A stretch of 31,174 nt of DNA from NCBI GenBank assembly GCA_000433735.1, contig HF998354.1, positions 10,878-42,051 on the forward strand. Direction: 5' to 3'. Shown piece by piece: positions 25,554-31,174 of the stretch. Source of the stretch: Clostridium sp. CAG:167 (GTDB taxonomy: Bacteria; Bacillota; Clostridia; Lachnospirales; Lachnospiraceae). Positions within the stretch are counted from its first letter, which is position 1. Each line of letters starts with the position of its first letter. Position numbers and translations under genes: made by a program. Below the pieces are notes generated by a model. It worked only from the letters and a program-made list of their open reading frames with translations. It searched no databases and was not told the origin of the DNA.

Positions 25554-26390
25554 ATGAATCTACTGCATGCCTGGCTTGTCTATGACAGACAGGGAGCCAA
25601 AAGAAATGCTTCTTATATAGAAATGCATAAAACCATCGGCCATTCCATGGGAATCGAATTTGAGTTAAAACTGACAGATTCCATTCCGGACGATCTGTCA
25701 CTTACACCAAAGCCGGATTTTGCACTGATCCGCACTATTTGCCCGGAACTCTCCAGACAGTTAGAATCAAATAAAATCCCCATTTTTAATAACAGCCATA
25801 TTGCTGCTATCTGCAATGATAAATACCAGACATGGACTTATATAAAGTCCCACTGTCCGGATGTTCCTATGGTTGAAAGTCATTTTTACAAAAACCATGA
25901 ATTGTCACAAACCCTGTTAAAAAGTCACCCGGCACATGTACTGAAAGCTATCGCCGGTCATGGTGGCACTCAGGTTTTTAAAACAGAAGAATCTTTTTCT
26001 GAGATAAAAAACGGCCTCAATGGCAGTGATTTCATCCTTCAGCCCTTCATAAAAGGGCCCGGAAAAGATGTTCGTGTTTATGTGATCGGGAAAGAAATCA
26101 TAGCCGCCGTTGAGCGGACAGCCAGAGATGATTTTCGTTCCAATTTCAGTCTGGGAGGCAGTGTATCTTTGCGCACCCTTTCCAAAAAAGAAAAACAATT
26201 AACAGAATCAGTTATTTCCCTGTTTGACTTTGGACTGGCCGGCATTGATTTTATAATCAACGAAAAAGACGAATTTATCTTAAGTGAAATAGAAGATGTG
26301 GCAGGAGCCAGGATGCTATATCAGTGCATGCCGGACTGTCATCTTTTAGAACGATATTTTACATATATAAAGGAGAAAATCTTGCAATAA
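25554..26390 (+). CDS. RimK-like ATP-grasp ligase, second of a tandem pair, variant metal site
   Basis: This 278-residue protein is a diverged paralogue of the preceding ligase. Shared positions include the IPIFNNS..IA.ICNDK segment (75-90), KAIAGHGGTQVF (131-142), FI.GPGKDVRVYVIGKEII (166-183), FRSNFSLGG (194-202) and AGIDFI (229-234). At the end of the fold the metal-binding ExN of RimK-type enzymes is EIED (245-248), so Asn is replaced by Glu. It may have changed metal use, altered substrate, or lost activity and act as a partner. The ribosome binding site is GAGAGG at the end of the previous gene. The last codons overlap the -35 box of the fhs promoter. Confidence 0.83.
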   Translation: MNLLHAWLVYDRQGAKRNASYIEMHKTIGHSMGIEFELKLTDSIPDDLSLTPKPDFALIRTICPELSRQLESNKIPIFNNSHIAAICNDKYQTWTYIKSHCPDVPMVESHFYKNHELSQTLLKSHPAHVLKAIAGHGGTQVFKTEESFSEIKNGLNGSDFILQPFIKGPGKDVRVYVIGKEIIAAVERTARDDFRSNFSLGGSVSLRTLSKKEKQLTESVISLFDFGLAGIDFIINEKDEFILSEIEDVAGARMLYQCMPDCHLLERYFTYIKEKILQ

Positions 26391-26410
26391 AAAGTCATAC
26401 TATGTATAAT
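26382..26410 (+). promoter_or_regulatory. sigma-A promoter of fhs
   Basis: TTGCAA (26382-26387) and TATAAT (26405-26410) are separated by 17 bp. The -35 overlaps the stop of the second ATP-grasp gene. The leader is only about 30 nt and shows no riboswitch. Confidence 0.85.
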
Positions 26411-26446
26411 AGATAGTAACTGACAAACCAGATAAGGAGGATTTCT

Positions 26447-28117
26447 ATGAAATCAGATATTGAGATTGCTATGGAGGCAGTTCTGGAACCAATTAAAGAT
26501 GTTATAAAAAAAGTAGACATTGAAGAAGACGATATTGATCTTTACGGTAAGTATAAAGCCAAAATTTCTGATGACCTGTGGGGCAAGATCAAAGACCGTC
26601 CCGATGGAAAACTGATCCTGGTAACAGCCATTAACCCGACTCCGGCCGGAGAGGGCAAGACCACCACTACCGTTGGTCTGGGACAGGCTATGGATCACCT
26701 TGGCAAAAAAGCAGTCATTGCACTGCGTGAACCATCCCTTGGACCATGCTTTGGTATGAAGGGTGGTGCTGCCGGCGGTGGTTATGCCCAGGTTGTACCA
26801 ATGGACGAATTAAATCTTCATTTCACCGGAGATTTCCATGCTATCACATCCGCTAACAATCTGCTGGCTGCTATGTTAGACAACCATTTGCAGCAGGGAA
26901 ATGCTCTTAACATTGATCCGAAACAGATCGTATGGAAGCGTTGTGTAGATATGAATGACCGTGTACTTAGAAATATTACCGTTGGTCTGGGACGCAAAGT
27001 AGATGGAGTTACAAGAGAAGACCACTTTATCATTACCGTTGCTTCTGAGATCATGGCAATCCTTTGTCTGGCAGATGACATTAAAGATCTTAAGTGCCGT
27101 CTTGGCAAGATCATTGTTGCCTATACTTATGATGGTAAACCGGTTACCGCCCTGGATTTGAATGCGGTAGGTGCTATGACAGCATTATTAAAAGATGCCA
27201 TAAAGCCTAACATCATCCAGACGCTGGAACACACACCTGCACTGGTCCACGGAGGTCCATTTGCTAATATTGCTCACGGATGTAACAGTGTCCGTGCTAC
27301 CAAAACAGCTTTGAAACTGGCTGATTATGCGATTACAGAAGCAGGTTTTGGTGCCGATCTTGGTGCTGAAAAATTCTTTGATATAAAATGCCGTATGGCA
27401 GGACTTCATCCGGATGCTGTTGTACTGGTTGCCACCGTCCGGGCCCTTAAATACAATGGCGGTGTAGCAAAAGAAGATCTTTCCAAAGAGAATCTGGATG
27501 CCCTGAAAAAAGGCATTGTTAACCTGGAAAAACACATTGAAAATGTAGCGAAATTTGGTGTTCCTTGTGTGGTTACACTGAATCAGTTCGTATCAGATAC
27601 ACAGGCCGAGTTAAATTATGTAAAACAGTTCTGTGAGGATCATGGCTGTGAATTTGCTCTCAGCCAGGTATGGGAACACGGTGGAAAAGGCGGTATCGAG
27701 CTGGCTGAAAAGGTAATTCAGACTATTGACGAAAAAGAAAGCCACTTTAAACCATTGTATGATACAGATCTTTCCATTAAAGAGAAGATTACAGTCATTG
27801 CAAAAGAAATTTATGGTGCAGCAGATGTTGTATTTGAACCTTCTGCTTCCAAACAGATCGCCCAGATTGAGTCCCTTGGCTTTGGCCAGATGCCTGTATG
27901 TATGGCCAAGAATCAGTATTCTTTGTCTGATGACAAGACCTTATTAGGAAGACCGGAAAACTTTACAATACACATCCGTGAAGTATATGTTTCTGCCGGA
28001 GCAGGATTTGTAGTTGCCATAACCGGCACTGTCATGACAATGCCGGGTCTGCCAAAAAAACCAGCAGCAGAGGGCATTGATGTAAATGATAACGGAGTTA
28101 TTACAGGACTTTTCTAA
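26447..28117 (+). CDS. fhs: formate--tetrahydrofolate ligase
   Basis: This enzyme makes 10-formyltetrahydrofolate from formate, tetrahydrofolate and ATP; it feeds purine and formyl-Met-tRNA synthesis and is part of the Wood-Ljungdahl methyl branch in acetogens. The 556 residues match the family. The ATP-binding P-loop TPAGEGKTTTT is at 65-75 with Lys71; LREPSLGPCFGMKGGAAGGGYAQV follows in two adjacent conserved blocks near 95-118, and EAGFGADLGAEKF near 299. AAGGAGG lies 9 bp before the ATG. No other acetogenesis gene is in the window, so an acetogenic lifestyle cannot be claimed. The next gene overlaps by one base (TAATG). Confidence 0.97.
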   Translation: MKSDIEIAMEAVLEPIKDVIKKVDIEEDDIDLYGKYKAKISDDLWGKIKDRPDGKLILVTAINPTPAGEGKTTTTVGLGQAMDHLGKKAVIALREPSLGPCFGMKGGAAGGGYAQVVPMDELNLHFTGDFHAITSANNLLAAMLDNHLQQGNALNIDPKQIVWKRCVDMNDRVLRNITVGLGRKVDGVTREDHFIITVASEIMAILCLADDIKDLKCRLGKIIVAYTYDGKPVTALDLNAVGAMTALLKDAIKPNIIQTLEHTPALVHGGPFANIAHGCNSVRATKTALKLADYAITEAGFGADLGAEKFFDIKCRMAGLHPDAVVLVATVRALKYNGGVAKEDLSKENLDALKKGIVNLEKHIENVAKFGVPCVVTLNQFVSDTQAELNYVKQFCEDHGCEFALSQVWEHGGKGGIELAEKVIQTIDEKESHFKPLYDTDLSIKEKITVIAKEIYGAADVVFEPSASKQIAQIESLGFGQMPVCMAKNQYSLSDDKTLLGRPENFTIHIREVYVSAGAGFVVAITGTVMTMPGLPKKPAAEGIDVNDNGVITGLF

Positions 28118-28782
28118 TGAGCCGCAAGAAACAAAAGCAGACATCGGAAACCTTTATATTAGGAGCGTTGCTGGCACTCTCAGGAGGGTTTCAGGATGCC
28201 TACACATATAATGTGAGAGATAAGGTTTTTTCCAATGCACAGACCGGAAATGTTGTGCTTATGAGCCAACATTTTATGACGGGAGATTTTGCTGTTGCTT
28301 TACAGTATTTGTTTCCTATTCTGGCCTTTGCCGGCGGAGTTTTTGTAGCAGACAGGCTTCACCAACATTTTCAAAATTCCCGTCGTTTTCACTGGCGTCA
28401 GATTGTGGTTCTCTGGGAAATACTGATCCTGCTAATGGTAGGATTTATTCCCACCACATATAATATGATCGCCACTATGCTCGTATCCTTTTCCTGTTCC
28501 ATGCAGGTACAGGCTTTCCGGAAGATCAATGGATACGGATATGCCAGTACTATGTGTATTGGTAATTTGCGCAGTGGGACAGAGGCTTTGTCCGTTTATC
28601 TCAGAAGTAAAAACAAAGACCAATTTATTAAAATGATACACTATTATGGCATTATCCTGGTCTTTGCACTGGGGGCCGGCTTAGGCGGTGTGGCATCTCG
28701 CTATATCGGCATTTCTGCCATATGGAGTTGTGCTGTGCTTTTAACCATTGGATTTATCCTTATGTTCAAAGAGAAGATATAA
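28117..28782 (+). CDS. YoaK/DUF1275 family integral membrane protein
   Basis: The 221-residue hydrophobic protein has about six predicted membrane helices and the DUF1275 pattern: LLALSGGFQDAYTY (about 17-30), SNAQTGNVVLMSQ (39-51) and a later GNLRSGTEAL (about 149-158). The biochemical role of the family is not established; transport of a small molecule is often supposed. The start overlaps the fhs stop, so the two are probably made from one transcript. A bidirectional terminator follows directly. It could relate to formate or folate use by context, but that is only a guess. Confidence 0.85.
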   Translation: MSRKKQKQTSETFILGALLALSGGFQDAYTYNVRDKVFSNAQTGNVVLMSQHFMTGDFAVALQYLFPILAFAGGVFVADRLHQHFQNSRRFHWRQIVVLWEILILLMVGFIPTTYNMIATMLVSFSCSMQVQAFRKINGYGYASTMCIGNLRSGTEALSVYLRSKNKDQFIKMIHYYGIILVFALGAGLGGVASRYIGISAIWSCAVLLTIGFILMFKEKI

Positions 28783-28814
28783 AAAAGCAAGGAGTTTTGT
28801 CTCCTTGCTTTTTT
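28783..28814. terminator. bidirectional terminator between convergent genes
   Basis: AAAAGCAAGGAG (28783-28794) pairs perfectly with CTCCTTGCTTTT around a TTTTGT loop, with T runs on both strands. It serves the YoaK-like gene on + and the zinc-ribbon gene on -. Confidence 0.93.
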
Positions 28815-28815
28815 A

Positions 28816-29691
28816 TTATTCCTGTTCTGATCCGTTTCCTTCACAGAACGCATTGTACCGTTCATCCATCAGCTCATCAATATATTCTTTTGGGAAGAAC
28901 GGAAAATTCTCACTGACGATCTCACAAAGTCTGGAGTGTACCGTAAAGTAATTATTTTCCTCTGAATCCTCCGGATCAAAGTAACTGTTGATCAGATCAT
29001 TGGTGATGTTTTCTTCAATCCATGTTATAACTTCATCTGATAACTCGTGTTCCTGTGTTACAAGGGCTTTTGTCCTTCTGGCACGAACCAGTGAAGTGAT
29101 ACCGATTCCAAGAAAAATAACAAATACTACACTCATCACTACCGTGGAATACAGGTTGAAGAATGAAAAAACACCAATCTGGTTTAACAGCAGAACAACG
29201 CCGCCGATCACACTGAAAATAATAAATGACAGACCACTGAATAGGAGATCGTCATATTTGTCTTTTTTCTTTACATATACAGAACTCTGATCCGTTCTAA
29301 GATCGGAGAACATCTGCTCTGCCTCTTCCTCATCTAATTCCTGCAGCTCATTGGTAATTTCAGGAACAAGCGCCGCAAGAGGCTGATCCTCTGTCTGTTC
29401 TTTTAAAAGCTGACTAAGAGCCATCCTGGCATCTACTTTTTCAACCTCATCTACATATACCGGAAATTCTGTCTCATTCTGATCTGCTACGGCAAAGGCA
29501 CTGTTTATTCCTTTAAAATTCAAAAATTTAGCCACTTTCAATGCTTCTTCTGCCGAATCCAGTGTACCAAGAAGAACCTTATCATCAAACGGTGTTTCTT
29601 CCGGTAATTCATCCACTAAAGGCACCTGACAGTCTGCGCAGACCGTAACCCCTTCAACATATTCGTTTCTACATTTTGGACACCAAGCCAT
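28816..29691 (-). CDS. zinc-ribbon, two-helix membrane protein of unknown function
   Basis: I do not recognise a characterised family for the full 291-residue protein. It begins with a zinc ribbon (C4, C7, C18, C21: CPKC and CADC). A small domain at about 36-100, with LLGTLDSAEEALKVAKFL and FPVYVDE, resembles DUF2007-type putative signal-transducing domains. An acidic linker is followed by two membrane helices (about 149-170 and 176-203) with the basic segment RARRTK between the second helix and a C-terminal acidic domain of about 85 residues. Both ends are likely cytoplasmic. It is the only minus-strand gene here and is divergent from the radical SAM gene. AAAGGGGG lies upstream of the ATG. 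Confidence 0.8.
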   Translation of the reverse strand: MAWCPKCRNEYVEGVTVCADCQVPLVDELPEETPFDDKVLLGTLDSAEEALKVAKFLNFKGINSAFAVADQNETEFPVYVDEVEKVDARMALSQLLKEQTEDQPLAALVPEITNELQELDEEEAEQMFSDLRTDQSSVYVKKKDKYDDLLFSGLSFIIFSVIGGVVLLLNQIGVFSFFNLYSTVVMSVVFVIFLGIGITSLVRARRTKALVTQEHELSDEVITWIEENITNDLINSYFDPEDSEENNYFTVHSRLCEIVSENFPFFPKEYIDELMDERYNAFCEGNGSEQE

Positions 29692-29746
29692 ATTGGAGTT
29701 CCCCCTTTATCTAATTCTGTCACATTCATGATGTAATCTAGAAATT

Positions 29747-29775
29747 ATCTTATCATATTCATAGTGTTGAATCAA
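29747..29775 (-). promoter_or_regulatory. candidate promoter of the zinc-ribbon gene
   Basis: On the minus strand TTGATT (29775-29770) and TAAGAT (29752-29747) are separated by 17 bp. Each box matches four of six consensus positions. The leader would be about 50 nt. Confidence 0.4.
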
Positions 29776-29793
29776 GATAATTATAAAGCCTGC

Positions 29794-29822
29794 TGGACCA
29801 TCCTGAAAAACTTTGGTATAAT
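29794..29822 (+). promoter_or_regulatory. candidate promoter of the radical SAM gene
   Basis: TGGACC (29794-29799) and a perfect TATAAT (29817-29822) are separated by 17 bp, about 39 bp before the gene. It is divergent from the zinc-ribbon promoter, 19 bp away. Confidence 0.55.
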
Positions 29823-29860
29823 AATATATCACATTAGCAAAAAAGAAATGAGGAAATCAA

Positions 29861-31174
29861 TTGAGAACATTAGCTTTATCCGATGATATATTAATGCAGG
29901 TAGAAAAACCTGCCCGCTATATAGGAAACGAAATCAATATGGTAAAAAAAGACTGGCAAAAGGTAGATGTACGCTTCTGTATGTGCTTCCCGGATGTATA
30001 TGAGATTGGTATGTCTCACCTGGGCATACAGATTTTATATGATATGTTTAACCAATGGGAAGATACATACTGCGAACGGGTTTATTCCCCCTGGCCGGAT
30101 CTGGACAAAATTTTACGGGATAAAAAAATCCCTTTGTTTGCCTTAGAGAGCCAGCAGCCAATCAGGAATTTTGATTTCCTTGGTATTACCATCCAATACG
30201 AGATGTGTTATACCAATATTCTTCAGATCCTGGATCTGTCCCAAATTCCTCTTTTGGCAAAAGACCGCACCTGGGATGTTCCTCTGGTCATCGGGGGCGG
30301 ACCATGTACTTATAATCCGGAACCTATTGCTGACTTTTTTGACCTTTTTTACATTGGAGAGGGAGAAACTGTCTACAGAGATCTTCTGGATGTCTACAAG
30401 GAATCACGAAAAAATGGTGACAGCCGCCGGGAGTTTCTGAAAAAAGCGGCTGCTATTGAAGGCATTTATGTTCCGTCTCTCTATGCTGTATCCTACCATC
30501 CGGACGGTACCATTGCTTCTATGAAGCCTCTGGAAGAGGGAGTTCCTTCCAAAGTAAAGAAACAGGTTGTAAAAGACCTGAGCCACACTTATTATCCATC
30601 TAAGCCACTGGTTCCGTATATTCGTGCCACACAAGACAGAGTCGTTTTAGAGATCCAGCGTGGCTGTATAAGGGGATGCCGTTTCTGTCAGGCAGGAATG
30701 ATCTACCGGCCAATCCGTCCCAGAGATCTGGAATTTTTAAAGCAAAAAGCGTTGGAAATGCTGGAAAACACCGGCTATGAGGAGATTACCCTCAGTTCCT
30801 TAAGTTCCAGTGATTACGAAGAGCTTTCCCAGCTGGTGTATTTTTTGATCGATGAGTGTAAACAGCGCAAACTAAATATAGCCCTGCCGTCTCTGCGCAT
30901 TGACGCCTTTTCTCTGGATGTCATGAGTAAAGTACAGGATATACGAAAAAGCAGTTTAACCTTTGCTCCGGAAGCCGGCTCTCAGAGAATGCGTAATGTG
31001 ATCAATAAAGGTCTGACCGAAGAGGATATCCTAAAGGGTGCCTGGGAAGCATTCCAGGGAGGATGGAACCGCGTCAAACTTTATTTTATGCTGGGACTGC
31101 CCGGAGAAACCGATGAGGATATTGCTGCCATTGCAGAACTTGCCAATAAAATTGCCGCAACTTATTTTGAATTA
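29861..31174 (+). CDS. TIGR03960-type radical SAM protein (3' end outside window)
   Basis: 438 residues are visible without a stop. The N-terminal half has the B12-binding-like Rossmann region of the family (VRFCMCFPDVYEIGMSHLG at about 37-55; VIGGGPC and DLFYIGEGE near 143-169). The radical SAM core starts near VVLEIQRGC, with the 4Fe-4S motif at Cys269, Cys273 and Cys276 (GCIRGCRFC), then SLSSSDY and FAPEAGSQRMR. The likely start is TTG at 29861, preceded by GAGGA at about 6-bp spacing; an ATG at 29848 is out of frame. The family usually ends near 600 residues and in Clostridia often stands with a DUF2344 protein and ribosomal L21/L27 genes; its reaction is unknown to me. Confidence 0.88.
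   Translation, partial: MRTLALSDDILMQVEKPARYIGNEINMVKKDWQKVDVRFCMCFPDVYEIGMSHLGIQILYDMFNQWEDTYCERVYSPWPDLDKILRDKKIPLFALESQQPIRNFDFLGITIQYEMCYTNILQILDLSQIPLLAKDRTWDVPLVIGGGPCTYNPEPIADFFDLFYIGEGETVYRDLLDVYKESRKNGDSRREFLKKAAAIEGIYVPSLYAVSYHPDGTIASMKPLEEGVPSKVKKQVVKDLSHTYYPSKPLVPYIRATQDRVVLEIQRGCIRGCRFCQAGMIYRPIRPRDLEFLKQKALEMLENTGYEEITLSSLSSSDYEELSQLVYFLIDECKQRKLNIALPSLRIDAFSLDVMSKVQDIRKSSLTFAPEAGSQRMRNVINKGLTEEDILKGAWEAFQGGWNRVKLYFMLGLPGETDEDIAAIAELANKIAATYFEL

Noticed and set aside
24688..26390. A microviridin-like peptide (RiPP) cluster
   Set aside because: Two RimK-like ligases are present, but there is no precursor peptide, transporter or protease next to them; the flanks are ftsK and fhs.
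26411..26446. A folate or SAM-type riboswitch before fhs
   Set aside because: The leader is only about 30 nt and has no suitable structure.

Overview
The window is a 31 kb piece of a low-to-mid GC Firmicutes chromosome. AGGAGG-type ribosome binding sites, sigma-A promoters with 17-bp spacers, scpAB, rpsO-pnp, the tepA-ftsK pair and a TIGR03960-type radical SAM gene all point to Clostridia, most likely Lachnospiraceae. The family call is inferred from protein resemblance and was not tested by a search. Almost all genes are on the + strand and packed tightly. I see no rRNA, tRNA, CRISPR array, insertion sequence or prophage. The longest gene-free stretches are about 180, 172, 169 and 136 bp, and each holds promoter or leader signals.

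Layout. (1) 1-4237: the 3' part of an M29-type aminopeptidase gene, purE with a terminator, a membrane-anchored metallophosphoesterase, and scpA-scpB. (2) 4238-12495: a nitrogen-assimilation block. A promoter and a large 5'-terminal hairpin precede gltB-gltD (glutamate synthase). A terminator follows, then a glutamine synthetase-like gene and an ANTAR-domain RNA-binding regulator. (3) 12538-16837: carA-carB, carbamoyl phosphate synthase, which consumes glutamine. (4) 16838-26390: rpsO with promoter and structured leader, a Nudix hydrolase, pnp with its own promoter and long leader hairpin, a diguanylate cyclase, tepA, ftsK/spoIIIE and two tandem RimK-like ATP-grasp ligases. (5) 26391-28814: fhs with its promoter and a YoaK/DUF1275 membrane protein, closed by a bidirectional terminator. 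(6) 28816-31174: a minus-strand zinc-ribbon membrane protein divergent from a radical SAM gene that runs off the window.

The most unusual part is the nitrogen block. The glutamine synthetase-like protein keeps the GSI fold and an intact frame but lacks four of the six metal ligands and the catalytic flap glutamate, so it looks like a pseudoenzyme. It is followed by an ANTAR protein whose receiver domain has lost its phosphorylation residues and which appears to start at a rare AUU codon. Together with the gltB leader, which has switch-like alternative pairings, this suggests a non-phosphorylated, RNA-based nitrogen control module. That reading is a hypothesis; the residue losses and the leader repeats are directly visible. 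The GS-like gene also carries a G7-TCTGT-C8 palindrome near its 5' end that could slip or be a small inserted element.

Other points worth checking are a terminator whose 3' arm contains the Shine-Dalgarno of tepA, the long pnp leader hairpin, and the paired ATP-grasp ligases of unknown substrate.
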